From RGIG3701 sp017403345 (GTDB taxonomy: Bacteria > Planctomycetota > Planctomycetia > Pirellulales > Thermoguttaceae), in NCBI GenBank assembly GCA_017403345.1, contig JAFQOH010000074.1, forward strand, positions 56,793-120,792: 64,000 bases of DNA, in the 5' to 3' direction. The position numbers were made by a program, and so were the translations under genes. The notes under the pieces were generated by a model. It had not been told where the DNA came from and searched no databases. It saw nothing but the letters and a program-made list of their open reading frames with translations. Every line of letters begins with the position of its first letter. Position 1 is the stretch's first letter. Positions 1-8,641 of the stretch are shown here, piece after piece.

Positions 1-261
1 AATTAGTCTGGCAAGCCAGATCTGGTCAGAGGCTGCCCATGAATTTACCAGAAAATCCAGCTCATTTGCCGTAGCAAACACAATCTTTCGCTGGATCGAG
101 GATTTCATGATCTCAGCATCCTGCAGGGCATCGGCCACATACCTGCGTCTGATCCATTCGTCCAGACTGCATTTGTCACGAATTGTCATTCGGCGAAGGG
201 TAAATGTTTCCGGTACCCCTGACTTCAAATTTTTCAAAACGATTTCAGATTTTGCAAGCAT
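1..261 (-). CDS. Phage protein, tail-assembly-chaperone-like position, partial at left edge
   Basis: An open frame of 87 codons starts at the ATG at 261 and is still open at the left edge. A GGAGG sits just before the start, and the frame begins 8 bases after the stop of the tail-tube-like gene. The visible part is polar, with the run FTLRRMTIRDKCSLDEW and a helical stretch ending SWAASDQIW. The function is not recognisable from sequence. A small acidic or polar protein directly after the tube gene is the usual place of a tail assembly chaperone, so that role is inference from position only. Confidence 0.6.
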   Translation of the reverse strand, partial: MLAKSEIVLKNLKSGVPETFTLRRMTIRDKCSLDEWIRRRYVADALQDAEIMKSSIQRKIVFATANELDFLVNSWAASDQIWLARLI

Positions 262-269
262 ATTCCCTC

Positions 270-1115
270 CTATCCATTCACCGGATAAAGTACTGTTTCA
301 TCAACCGCGATACTTCCATAACTACTGCCGTTGTGTGCATTGAAAACGCCGTCAATAGTGAATGCCTGCGGTTCACCAGAATTATTATCTACTGTAATGG
401 AACCGATTCCCGTGATTTTCCACCATTTGAAAGTCAATGTATGCCCACCGGCTGAAAATGAAAGCTCAACATCATTTCCAATGCCCATATTGATTTCAGA
501 AATTGAACTCAAAATACAGGTAAGCTGTGCTGTTCCTGAGAGCGGTCCAGCCCATCGGATTTTCCATCCTTTGGAGTTGCTGGTTGCTGTTCCACCTGAA
601 ACCGCAGAAGAAATCGTAATACTTCCAGAAGTTATGTCGATTCCTTCAACTGAAATTTCAGCCCCCTGCATTGTCCCAATATCTGGAGTTGTTGTGTCTG
701 GTTGAGTTCCTACGGTTTCAGACAATTCACCATTCCCGCTGAAATTGTAGGTCCATCCCAACGCTTCCGCACTGCTGAAATCAAAATTCAGTAAAATTGA
801 ACTGATAATAACCGGAACGGAATAAATAACACCTTCTTCAGTCCCATTCACATTTCCGCTGGAAGGACCACAAAATCCAGAAAAAACAAGTTTTTCTCCC
901 GGTATTGCTACCGGTACCAAGCCTTTACTTGTAAATGAACCGCTGGTATCTTTTGCGCCAGTAGTCGAAATAACACCACCTTTGCTATTACTGGTTGCAA
1001 CACTGGTACTGTCTGCTGTAGGAGGATTGAGTGTCCATGCCGTTACAGTTGAAACAATATTACCATCTTTTTTAACTGAACCAATAGCTCCGCTTGTGAT
1101 TTGCCCCATATTCAT
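270..1115 (-). CDS. Tail-tube-like phage structural protein with two related halves
   Basis: This 281-residue Gly/Ser/Thr-rich protein is probably beta-structured and has no signal peptide. Two halves look related. The run ATSNSKGG near residue 40 is followed by a beta stretch ending GEKLVFSG, and ATSNSKGW near residue 178 is followed by a similar stretch ending ELSFSAGG. A duplicated beta domain of this size just after the head-tail joining genes fits a major tail tube (V-type) protein. That role is inferred from composition and gene order rather than from a clear family motif. The ATG at 1115 has an upstream AAAGGGAA. The neighbouring genes form one leftward late operon. Confidence 0.5.
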   Translation of the reverse strand: MNMGQITSGAIGSVKKDGNIVSTVTAWTLNPPTADSTSVATSNSKGGVISTTGAKDTSGSFTSKGLVPVAIPGEKLVFSGFCGPSSGNVNGTEEGVIYSVPVIISSILLNFDFSSAEALGWTYNFSGNGELSETVGTQPDTTTPDIGTMQGAEISVEGIDITSGSITISSAVSGGTATSNSKGWKIRWAGPLSGTAQLTCILSSISEINMGIGNDVELSFSAGGHTLTFKWWKITGIGSITVDNNSGEPQAFTIDGVFNAHNGSSYGSIAVDETVLYPVNG

Positions 1116-1122
1116 TTCCCTT

Positions 1123-1638
1123 TCACTTGTTGAAATATGTATTCATGGTTTCATTGCTGAGGTTGAACAATACATCGTATGTAAATTGTAAAACCCAACC
1201 TTTTACGGAGTCTGGCTCTCCGTCACGTTGAAGACGCCCAATTGTGATTGGTGAAATGGTTGCACCAATCATACGGTCTTTAGGATTGTCTGAATCATGC
1301 CATCTCCATCTTTTTAATCTAGAAGCAATACCAAGCATGGCAAGTTCCAATGGGAAAAGGCGTGTCTCGTAGTCAAATACACCTGTCGCGACTGTAACCT
1401 GCCATGTCGCCCGCAAAACCACACCTCCGCTGTGTGCCTGATGTTCTGCAAGCGCGATCTGACGAATTTCCATGCAGGGAAAATCCGATGTACTCGACAC
1501 AAACTTAAGATTATCACGAACAGTATATGTCTGAATCGTTCCCAACCGAATCCGGTCTGGATTTTTTTCACTGTACAAAGCCTTGCACTGAACACACTCT
1601 TCAATGATATGATTATAGATTGTATTCAAAATCGTCAT
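1123..1638 (-). CDS. Phage head-tail joining or tail terminator-like protein
   Basis: The protein has about 171 residues from the ATG at 1638, which has a GGAGAAG ribosome site. A longer frame upstream exists but lacks such a site. The N-terminus MTILNTIYNHIIEECVQC is helical, followed by strands and a conserved-looking TFDVLFN-like end. It sits between the Mu-gpG-like gene, which it overlaps by 4 bases, and the tube-like gene. That is where tail terminator or neck proteins of siphophages and Mu-like phages lie. No catalytic motif is seen. The assignment rests on gene order and size. Confidence 0.45.
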   Translation of the reverse strand: MTILNTIYNHIIEECVQCKALYSEKNPDRIRLGTIQTYTVRDNLKFVSSTSDFPCMEIRQIALAEHQAHSGGVVLRATWQVTVATGVFDYETRLFPLELAMLGIASRLKRWRWHDSDNPKDRMIGATISPITIGRLQRDGEPDSVKGWVLQFTYDVLFNLSNETMNTYFNK

Positions 1639-2147
1639 TTTACTTCTCCATTCAAAATAGCCTCCTGTGCCCATTCAAGCATAGTCTGAATCAGTTCATC
1701 GGAGGGGGGGACAAGAATTCGTCGCTGTGGTACACCCATTCCTCCCTGATGTTTATCTGCAATTGCCTGAACGGTCAATCGGGATCGTTTATGCTTAATG
1801 GTCTTTGCAAAACCTATCGTCACAGACCGTCCATGAATTTCCTGTCGCCCACCATTGTTTTCTGCTAGACCAATTTCTGGCTGAAGTGAGCCGACCAAAA
1901 ATCCTTCATCCCACAAAATGTTTTGCTGGCGCGGGTCTACGGTTCCTGCAACTCGATTTCTCGGACGAACAAATCGCAGATATGGCCACTCACTCCCACC
2001 TCGTGTAAGAACTTCAAAACGTTCTAACATTTCAGCACGATAAAGTTGTCCCCATTCCGTTAGAATCGTGGAGAGAACCGAGGGAGAAAGAGTGTTTTCC
2101 AGCATCCGGAGTAATTCGGGAGAAAGTTGAATTATAGAATTAGCCAT
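1635..2147 (-). CDS. Virion morphogenesis protein, Mu gpG-like
   Basis: This 170-residue protein starts at the ATG at 2147 (MANSIIQLSPELL), which has a GAGG upstream. Its middle carries VAGTVDPRQQNILWDEG, a spread of small residues and a basic KTIKHKRSRLTVQAIADKHQGG tract. The C-terminal part ends in a helix, as in the phage virion morphogenesis (Mu gpG / tail completion) family. In Mu-like phages this protein joins head to tail. The next upstream gene is the capsid, so it is placed exactly as expected. Family membership is inferred from the overall pattern, not from a decisive motif. Confidence 0.5.
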   Translation of the reverse strand: MANSIIQLSPELLRMLENTLSPSVLSTILTEWGQLYRAEMLERFEVLTRGGSEWPYLRFVRPRNRVAGTVDPRQQNILWDEGFLVGSLQPEIGLAENNGGRQEIHGRSVTIGFAKTIKHKRSRLTVQAIADKHQGGMGVPQRRILVPPSDELIQTMLEWAQEAILNGEVK

Positions 2148-2202
2148 AACACACCTCAAAAACAATTCCCGGCAAAGCTAAGACCTTGCCGGGTGATGAA
2201 CT

Positions 2203-3327
2203 TTAACGTCTGCGAGTATTGCGGACCGGTGAATCCGCCAAAGGACGGGTATTCACAACAGAACCCTTCAAACGAAGGTTGATGATAGAGGACAAACGCC
2301 CGTGGAAAATAAATGGGTTTGTTTGACATTCGATCTTGATGGTTTTGTCTCCCTCCGTTGGCCATGTTTTGGAATAACGGCGAAGTGTTTCATCTGCACG
2401 CTTCCCAACGCATTCAATGTAGTCGCCGGGCGCACACACCTCAATGAACTGTCGATAAACGCCACGCGGAACGAGAAATGCACTATCTGTCGGAATCCAG
2501 GCAACACGTGCACCTTCATTAGATTTGCTTGTCTGGGCCTGACAAATGAAGTTGATCCCGCCCCACTTGAATCCGTCTTCAATATGGAGACGGCGCAAAA
2601 AACTTCCTTCTTCCAGTCGTTCAAAACTTTTAGCAACAGCTTCGTTCTGTTCCATCCGTTTGAAGAAATCGTACCCACATACACAAATACGTTCTGTCGC
2701 CATTTCTGACGCAAGTTCATCTTTCTGAATTTGAACAGCATCCGTGAAGACATCTTTGGGATTCAAGTTATTATTATCCCCAAGGTCCACTTCGAGGATA
2801 TGGCGTGTCGCACCGATTTCCTGATAAATATCACGAAAAACACGGTCTACGCCATTTTTGGAATATCCCTGAATTGCCATATTCAGGTTAAATTCATCCA
2901 AAAAATCGAACAGATTGTTTACGATACGCATTTTATCATCAGTTGCCTGAGCAACGGTGATTCTGTCTTCGGAAGTGACGATTCCATCTGAAATTGGTCC
3001 GTAGTTTCTCAAGTCATCCGCCTTGATCTCATCAATCAGAGCATAGTGAGGAACTTCAAACCAGTAATCCGAACGAAACCCTTCCGGGATCTGCTGTTCG
3101 CTATTTACGCCTCGAGGCTGCATTGTTGGAAGCCCCAAAACACCATGGCTGTATTCCAAGCGAAACATGGTAGAGTTCAATCGGATTTCTTCAATGTCTG
3201 CCGCGAAAATTTTACGCAAGAGAGTGTTCACACCCCGCTCTCTTGCTAAATCATTCATGCGGATACTGGTGACTTTTACTGAGAAATCCGGGTCACGCCG
3301 AACCATGTCGAAAATATCCATCGGCAT
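2203..3327 (-). CDS. Major capsid protein, lambda gpE / Phage_cap_E family
   Basis: This 374-residue protein has the length of the lambda-E capsid family, which builds the icosahedral head. Recognisable features are an N-terminal strand-rich segment with RGVNTLLRKIFAADIEEIRL, and a middle with IVNNLFDFLDEFNLNMAIQG. A C-terminal part carries CAPGDYIECVGKRADETLRR and ends with a strand IINLRL. It follows the decoration protein gene by 20 bases. The start could be the ATG at 3327 or 3321; a GGAG lies about 10 bases before 3327. A lambda-type capsid behind a Mu-I-type protease and a MuF gene is a mosaic but known arrangement. Confidence 0.75.
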   Translation of the reverse strand: MPMDIFDMVRRDPDFSVKVTSIRMNDLARERGVNTLLRKIFAADIEEIRLNSTMFRLEYSHGVLGLPTMQPRGVNSEQQIPEGFRSDYWFEVPHYALIDEIKADDLRNYGPISDGIVTSEDRITVAQATDDKMRIVNNLFDFLDEFNLNMAIQGYSKNGVDRVFRDIYQEIGATRHILEVDLGDNNNLNPKDVFTDAVQIQKDELASEMATERICVCGYDFFKRMEQNEAVAKSFERLEEGSFLRRLHIEDGFKWGGINFICQAQTSKSNEGARVAWIPTDSAFLVPRGVYRQFIEVCAPGDYIECVGKRADETLRRYSKTWPTEGDKTIKIECQTNPFIFHGRLSSIINLRLKGSVVNTRPLADSPVRNTRRR

Positions 3328-3347
3328 TAAAGTACCACTCCTTTCGT

Positions 3348-4142
3348 TTAATGTGTATATTCGAGTCCGGAAACATCATTACCAAACTTGAAACCTTTGG
3401 CTTCGGCATATCCACGAAGAGAAGTCGAGCTGACACTCCAATCGTAAGGATTGCCTTTGAGGTCTTTCTTGAGCATTTTGTCGATGTTCAATCGACAACG
3501 TCCCGCACACATTGCCACCTCCACGATTTCACCATCCCGTACAAGTACAGGTTCCATAATAAACCCAACAAACGCTGAATAGTTTTGCTCTCCGGAAGCA
3601 GCACTGATAGGAGTAACGGTCTTCACATTATCGGCATCTACAGAAACCAATGCGACCGGCTCTCCTGCCATTGTCTCATAATCTTCCGATGCAATGGAAT
3701 GGGCTTGTGTCAATTCAACCCCAGCAGTAACGGCCCCTCCAGCTTCATAACCAACTGTAATGGGAGAACCGACCCCGGCAACTTTCTGGGTATAAGTCAG
3801 CTCTCCGTTTTTATTGTCTGTGATTGTGTAGTCTGTCAGGCCCTTTGCCTGAATAACAGCCGCGATTTGAACTGCGGTTGCGGCAAGACTGAACTCTGTT
3901 GTTCCTGTTGCCGTATCCGGCTCACTTTTGGCGGTAAATGCAATTCCGCCAATAACAAGGTCATCACCATCTTTCGCATCGCCGTTTTTACTGATCGTAA
4001 CAGTGTAAATAGCCGGTTTTGCGTCACTTTGCAGCGTAGACCGAAGCTGAACTCTTTCATGAAGCCAATTGTGGGAATCTTCTCCATGCATAAGGAGATC
4101 CGTCCATCGATATTGGCTTTCCCTATGTCCGATACGAATCAT
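3348..4142 (-). CDS. Head decoration protein, lambda gpD-like with extra domain
   Basis: This 264-residue protein lies immediately before the capsid gene. Its C-terminal half has the pattern of capsid decoration proteins: PVALVSVDADNVKTVTPI, then a short strand region YSAFVGFIMEPVLVRDGEIVEVAMCAG. Residues 45-150 form an inserted beta domain rich in Gly and Thr, with GVGSPITVGYEAGG. This makes it about twice as long as lambda gpD. Decoration proteins sit on the capsid surface and stabilise the expanded head. The start ATG at 4142 has a GGAGGAAT in front. Family assignment is by position plus the C-terminal pattern. Confidence 0.55.
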   Translation of the reverse strand: MIRIGHRESQYRWTDLLMHGEDSHNWLHERVQLRSTLQSDAKPAIYTVTISKNGDAKDGDDLVIGGIAFTAKSEPDTATGTTEFSLAATAVQIAAVIQAKGLTDYTITDNKNGELTYTQKVAGVGSPITVGYEAGGAVTAGVELTQAHSIASEDYETMAGEPVALVSVDADNVKTVTPISAASGEQNYSAFVGFIMEPVLVRDGEIVEVAMCAGRCRLNIDKMLKKDLKGNPYDWSVSSTSLRGYAEAKGFKFGNDVSGLEYTH

Positions 4143-4176
4143 TGATTCCTCCTTCCTCTATTTTCTTCAAAACGAT

Positions 4177-5220
4177 TTACTTTTCAAGGTCATCCCATCG
4201 AAGTGAACGAGACGCTTTTTTGCGGCGGTCCACTTCTCCCCAGACGCTATTGTCAAATCTCTGTTGACTTCCGGTCATGCTGTTGTACATATTCCCGTTG
4301 TCTGTGTTGGATGCACCCAAACCAAGCATAATTCCGCGAAACGTCCCTTCCGTTCGCCGAAGCTGTGCGGACGACATGTTGTCACGAGCAAACTGCTGAC
4401 GAAGAGTTGCTTCTTTTGCAGGACTCAAACGGCCTTGACGAACAAAGTTCTCCAACTGAGCCTTTCTTCCCCAAATCGCCGACATGACAAGTTCGACCGG
4501 AACATCTGCCGTTGCCTCTGGAGTTGGAGAAACCCCCTCGGTTGAAGCTGTTTCCGGGGCCGTTTCCGTACTGGTATCCTGACCAATCAGAAGACCACAA
4601 ATAAAAGCAGCCGCCTGTTCATCATCTCCATTGGTAACACTTTCCGGAACTTCCCACCCCATGTACTGAGTGAGGGCATCCATGACGCTTTGCATTGCTG
4701 GACTAAGCATACCTTCTTTCCTTTTCTTCCCATTGGGAGTAAAGACTGCACAAATTAAATCAAAGTTTCCCAAACCGGGAATCATGGGATAACTTGTGAG
4801 ACTGACGTGCATGATCGGTCTCAAATATTTCCTTTTAGCATTTTGGAAATGAGGCGGGATCCATACGGAAACTCCGCCTTTTCGAGCATTCTCTGCTTCC
4901 TTTGCATTGAGAAACTCAATATCCGCCTCCAAGTAATTGCTGTTACGTCTCATTTCGCGAACGAACCCCGTATTATCTTCCACGTGTAAAGAGTGGTCTT
5001 TGGGGATCGGAATTTCAATACCATCCCGGCGCATTTCATGAAATGTTTGAACGAAACGATCGAGATCTTTGGGCGTAATTGAAAATTTCATCCCATTATC
5101 AGGATAAACATAATCTCCACATTTTAAGATTTTTTTCCGAAACACAAGGCCAGAAACCTTCCGTTCAGGAAAACGTTCGTTCAGGGAGAGGACCAACCCG
5201 TGTAGTTTGCGTTGTTTCAT
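4177..5220 (-). CDS. Mu-like prophage I protein (head maturation protease/scaffold)
   Basis: This 347-residue protein resembles Mu gpI, the protease-scaffold that processes the prohead. The N-terminal half carries the family signature: a strand KCGDYVYPDNGMKFSITPKD, then GIEIPIPKDHSLHVEDNTGFVREM with the conserved His and Asp/Glu region. LRPIMHVSLTSYPMIPGLG follows. The C-terminal third, after a low-complexity TETAPETASTEGVSPTPEAT linker, is helical like a scaffold domain. Its ATG overlaps the stop of the MuF gene as ATGA, so translation is probably coupled. The family call is good; the exact catalytic residues were not verified. Confidence 0.75.
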   Translation of the reverse strand: MKQRKLHGLVLSLNERFPERKVSGLVFRKKILKCGDYVYPDNGMKFSITPKDLDRFVQTFHEMRRDGIEIPIPKDHSLHVEDNTGFVREMRRNSNYLEADIEFLNAKEAENARKGGVSVWIPPHFQNAKRKYLRPIMHVSLTSYPMIPGLGNFDLICAVFTPNGKKRKEGMLSPAMQSVMDALTQYMGWEVPESVTNGDDEQAAAFICGLLIGQDTSTETAPETASTEGVSPTPEATADVPVELVMSAIWGRKAQLENFVRQGRLSPAKEATLRQQFARDNMSSAQLRRTEGTFRGIMLGLGASNTDNGNMYNSMTGSQQRFDNSVWGEVDRRKKASRSLRWDDLEK

Positions 5221-6110
5221 TGATATACCTTTGCTGGGTTAAATTCAAATCCAGTATCCGGACGAATATTCATGTCAGGTCTTTTCCCACCATCCAACTT
5301 TTGTGGGTCATAGATGGGAATCAGAAAACAACGGCAGTTATATCCGTTGGGAGGAGTCCAAATATCCCAAAATGGATGATTTTTTTCGGCAACTACTCCG
5401 TTTTGATGTCGATGTGATTCTCGTGTTCTGGAATCTCCATTGGCACAATACTTCCAGCCAAGAAGTTTTTCACGAAGACGTGAAGTTGATTGCGCACCAT
5501 TGACTGCCGACGCATTTAGGATCTGCATCATTTGTGTTCGTATAATGGTTTCTGCATTCGGTAATGCCTTTTGCGGATTTTCCGGTCGAAGTTGTTTGGC
5601 CGCGTAGAGTGTTCTATCGTTACGGCTTCCACTGTACAAAGTACTCTGAATCACATTTTCTGCAATCAGATAACGAAGTTTCTTTTCAGTTGCGGATGTA
5701 ATCCCCTGCGCAATCCTCATTGCACTGGCGTTTGTTTTCTGACTCAGAGCATCCAAATCTGTTCCTGCCATTCTCACATATTTTTCCAATGTCCGAACAG
5801 TTGTGCTTTCAATGTCATTTTGGGTAACACCTGTCTCAAAATCGATTCGAGGCTGTTGCCTATTGGCTGAAAGAATGGATTCGATCTGCCCAATATATTC
5901 CGCAAGGACCGCCGCATTTTGAATATCCGGAATTGCTTCACTTAGAACATTATATATTTCCTCACCAGTTGGAGCTACTGTACGTCCTTTGTGTTGTTGA
6001 TATAATTTGAAAAGAAGACGCCGAATGCGATCCATTGCGGCGTTTTCTCGAAATTCCAAAAGTTTCATCAGACGGAAATGAAGTTTCTCGTCCTCTGGCA
6101 GTCTTCCCAT
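5217..6110 (-). CDS. MuF / SPP1 gp7-type head morphogenesis protein
   Basis: This 297-residue minor head protein binds the portal and is packaged in the head of Mu- and SPP1-type phages. The N-terminal half is helical (RENAAMDRIRRLLFKLYQQ, then IESILSANRQ). The C-terminal part has the hallmark TREHR-like TRESHRHQNGVV, followed by HPFWDIWTPPNGYNCRC, the conserved end of the MuF domain, and a short tail. Here the domain ends without a toxin, unlike the MuF-toxin remnant at 33831-34760. It is separated from the portal gene by about 5.5 kb of inserted genes, although the two are normally adjacent. Confidence 0.85.
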   Translation of the reverse strand: MGRLPEDEKLHFRLMKLLEFRENAAMDRIRRLLFKLYQQHKGRTVAPTGEEIYNVLSEAIPDIQNAAVLAEYIGQIESILSANRQQPRIDFETGVTQNDIESTTVRTLEKYVRMAGTDLDALSQKTNASAMRIAQGITSATEKKLRYLIAENVIQSTLYSGSRNDRTLYAAKQLRPENPQKALPNAETIIRTQMMQILNASAVNGAQSTSRLREKLLGWKYCANGDSRTRESHRHQNGVVAEKNHPFWDIWTPPNGYNCRCFLIPIYDPQKLDGGKRPDMNIRPDTGFEFNPAKVYQ

Positions 6111-6115
6111 TTTCT

Positions 6116-7891
6116 TTACTCCGATTCAAAAAGGCTGGCTCCTGCAATGATTCCGCCGCCAAGAACATAAGCGACCCAATTTTGATATTCAGCCATTGCC
6201 GTATTTATCAGATTATTGTCTTCTGTTTCCTGCATTCGACGAGAGCTATAAAGCTCAATACCGGCCAAAATCGCACAATGTTTGCGAACATCTGGCGGTA
6301 CGGTAGAAAATGGCACGGAATACATGCTAGAAGACAGATCCGTATCTATCTTTCGTGACGCAGTTTGAATCGCCCAATCAATTTGAGTCTGAATCTTTGC
6401 AGCATCATTGTCACTTTCAAGATCAGCCCAATACGTTATATTTTTGATTCCCCAGCGACGTTCCATGTCAGAGCGAATACAGTACACAGAACCGACAACT
6501 TCTTCCGGAGTACTGGGAGTATACCCAGTCAGCGTACGATTGCCGTAGCTCCATACTTCTTCGGCCAAGGTCGCACCATCCAATCCAACAGATGTTTTCC
6601 AATGTGCATCTCCATAGGATTTCAATTCTTCGACCGTGGATTCTTTGGCAAGCTGCGATGTATCGATTGTTTGTGTTGATACATTTACAACTTCTGTAGT
6701 TACCACTGGACGTACTTCATCAGGAGAAGCCGCTCTCTTCGCTCTATCATAATCTGTAGTGAGGACCATTGCCGGAAACTCGCTTAATGTTCTCGACTCG
6801 TTTCCCCAAATATCCTCAGCAGAAGGCAAGGCCTGAACCAACCCTTTTAATGTGGAGATACTCGATGACGTTGCCAAACCTGTACGTATGGAACTTCTGG
6901 ATGTATCCGAAATATCCACACTGGCAGTCAGAGAACGTGTTTGAGCTTCCCATACAAGAGTAGGCAACGACTCGACGGAACTTTCCAAAGCCACTCCATT
7001 CTGAATCTCTTCAACTGACGGAATCCCATTCAGAATTGAGTTTTTGGCCAAGTTCACATCCTCGGAAGTGGCCAATTCCGCAAGTGTACGCCCACTGGCA
7101 AGTGTCTGTATTTCTGAAGAAGTCGCCAACCATTCCGGAAACGACGAAAGTGTTCGTGCTGGATTAGACCAAACCTTTTCGGCAATGGCCTCTGAATCCA
7201 CATTCACATCGCCAGAAATTTCCACGCTTCCGGCCGTCACAATACGGCTTTCTGGGGTTTTATAGTGCCAAACACTTTCCGCAATCACGGTGGCATCCGG
7301 CAAGGATTCAACAACAGTTGAAATGCCAGTCACATAACTGAATACGCTTGTAACGTCTTTTGCAATGTTGTCTGACCTTGTTTCAACTCTTTCCAATTTA
7401 GAAAGAATTGCAGTTTGATTGGCCTGTGTTGCTACACCGGAAAGATCAACTGTCTGTGAAATAACTTCTACAGTTTCGGTAGTAACAACGGGTTTTACAT
7501 CGTTTGGTGTTGCGAAACCCGTCGCTGTTTTCCAGTGGGAATCACCATGCGTTTTCAGGTCAGCAAGGTCAACTGTTTGCGAAATGACCTCCACAGTTTG
7601 CGTAGTTGTCGTGAGCTTCACATCCGACGGAGTGGCAAAGCCTGTTGCGGTTTTACACTGCGCCAAAATCGCACTCTGCGCGGAAATCACTTCCGCGGAA
7701 GTTGCCAGCTTCGCCAGAGCGGATTCGATGGATGCGAGCCGGGTTTCGATCGCCGCGATCCGTGCTTCGGTCCAAAGACAGGACGCTGACGAACTTCCGC
7801 CGGATGAGGAACCGTCCAGCGTCATGGCAAGGAGATCCGTTTCCGAAAGCCCCAGAAGTTCCGTTTCGGCAAGTGTCAAAAGAGCTGCCAT
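6116..7891 (-). CDS. DUF1320 (Mu gp36-like) head-tail protein with a long repetitive N-terminal extension
   Basis: This 591-residue protein has two parts. The last ~115 residues match the DUF1320 / Mu gp36 pattern: MERRWGIKNITYWADLES, then AIQTASRKIDTDLSSSMYSVPF, then VRKHCAILAGIELYSSRR. That family normally makes a free-standing head-completion protein of about 140 residues. The first ~460 residues repeat a phrase of the type ATGFATPSDVK-TTTQTVEVISQTVDL, and shorter SLPSAEDIWGNESRTLSEFP units. The repeats look like alternating strands and turns, as in fibres or long coiled stalks. GC content rises sharply in the 5' quarter (about 7600-7891), matching the next genes upstream. The start has a strong GGAGGAG. 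The function of the extension is unknown. Confidence 0.6.
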   Translation of the reverse strand: MAALLTLAETELLGLSETDLLAMTLDGSSSGGSSSASCLWTEARIAAIETRLASIESALAKLATSAEVISAQSAILAQCKTATGFATPSDVKLTTTTQTVEVISQTVDLADLKTHGDSHWKTATGFATPNDVKPVVTTETVEVISQTVDLSGVATQANQTAILSKLERVETRSDNIAKDVTSVFSYVTGISTVVESLPDATVIAESVWHYKTPESRIVTAGSVEISGDVNVDSEAIAEKVWSNPARTLSSFPEWLATSSEIQTLASGRTLAELATSEDVNLAKNSILNGIPSVEEIQNGVALESSVESLPTLVWEAQTRSLTASVDISDTSRSSIRTGLATSSSISTLKGLVQALPSAEDIWGNESRTLSEFPAMVLTTDYDRAKRAASPDEVRPVVTTEVVNVSTQTIDTSQLAKESTVEELKSYGDAHWKTSVGLDGATLAEEVWSYGNRTLTGYTPSTPEEVVGSVYCIRSDMERRWGIKNITYWADLESDNDAAKIQTQIDWAIQTASRKIDTDLSSSMYSVPFSTVPPDVRKHCAILAGIELYSSRRMQETEDNNLINTAMAEYQNWVAYVLGGGIIAGASLFESE

Positions 7892-7894
7892 TGT

Positions 7895-8581
7895 TTACTC
7901 CTCCGAAACATAGGGATCTCGCGCGGTCTGCATTTTTCCGCTAAGGTCGATATATCGGTAGTTCATGAACCATCGATCCTGACAGTCTTTCAGACTTAGA
8001 GACGATGGAAAGGCTCCCTGACCGCAAAGGCTGACGAGCGGTGCGTAATACTTAAACACGTCAGGATTGATGAACAGCGTTCCGAGCCATACGTCGGTAG
8101 AATGCCGGGTTCCCCACGGTTCCTTTTTCAGATGGTTCAAAAGTCTCGCCGCGGTCTCCGGTCTCATGATGACTGCATGGGTCGCGTGCGTAAACCGCGG
8201 ACGGATGACGTTCTCCGAGACCTGACGTGCCGGATAAAGCGCCTGTTGGAGATGCCCGGCGCCCAGATAAATACACTCCCAATCAGAAGGAACTTCCGCC
8301 ATAAATGCGGTGTATTTTTCATTGAAGTCAGGCCGAAAAATACAGTCATCTTCAAAGAGAATGCTTTCTTCTTTCAAATTCGCGCAGGTCTCCAAAGCGT
8401 TCATGTAGTTGACCGCGTGAGACCAGAAACGTCCCGGCGAACACCACCAGTCCGGCGGCGTGACTTCCTCTTCTGTCTTCATTTCCAGCGTTTCAAAAGC
8501 TGGGAGACATGACGGGTAATTCGCCTTGAAATTCTTGAGCCGCTCTGTATGTTCCGGGAGATTCAGCAAAAATGCTTTCAT
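7895..8581 (-). CDS. Glycosyltransferase family 25 (LPS-type) protein in a phage operon
   Basis: This 228-residue protein resembles family 25 glycosyltransferases, which transfer galactose or similar sugars to surface glycans. It begins MKAFLLNLPEHTERLKNF, the classic family start (V/I-NL-RR-like), and has ESILFEDDCIF with the acidic EDD triad at residues 77-79. HATHAVIMRPETAARLL follows near residue 150. There is no signal peptide or membrane segment, so it is cytoplasmic. It lies between structural genes and shares their higher GC content. It could modify a virion protein or the host surface; which is not shown by the sequence. Confidence 0.7.
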   Translation of the reverse strand: MKAFLLNLPEHTERLKNFKANYPSCLPAFETLEMKTEEEVTPPDWWCSPGRFWSHAVNYMNALETCANLKEESILFEDDCIFRPDFNEKYTAFMAEVPSDWECIYLGAGHLQQALYPARQVSENVIRPRFTHATHAVIMRPETAARLLNHLKKEPWGTRHSTDVWLGTLFINPDVFKYYAPLVSLCGQGAFPSSLSLKDCQDRWFMNYRYIDLSGKMQTARDPYVSEE

Positions 8582-8610
8582 GTGTTTTTCCTTTCTTTGT
8601 CTTGAGCTTC

Positions 8611-8637
8611 CAGCTAACAGCTAATGGCTAACAGCTG
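8611..8637. repeat. Short interrupted repeat of AGCTAACAGCT type between two phage genes
   Basis: The 60-base gap between the glycosyltransferase start and the next gene's stop contains GCTAACAGCT twice, separated by AATG. The outer ends CAGCT and AGCTG are complementary. It could form a small hairpin on either strand. No T-run follows it. Its role is unknown, and it may simply be simple-sequence expansion. Confidence 0.4.
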
Positions 8638-8641
8638 ACCA

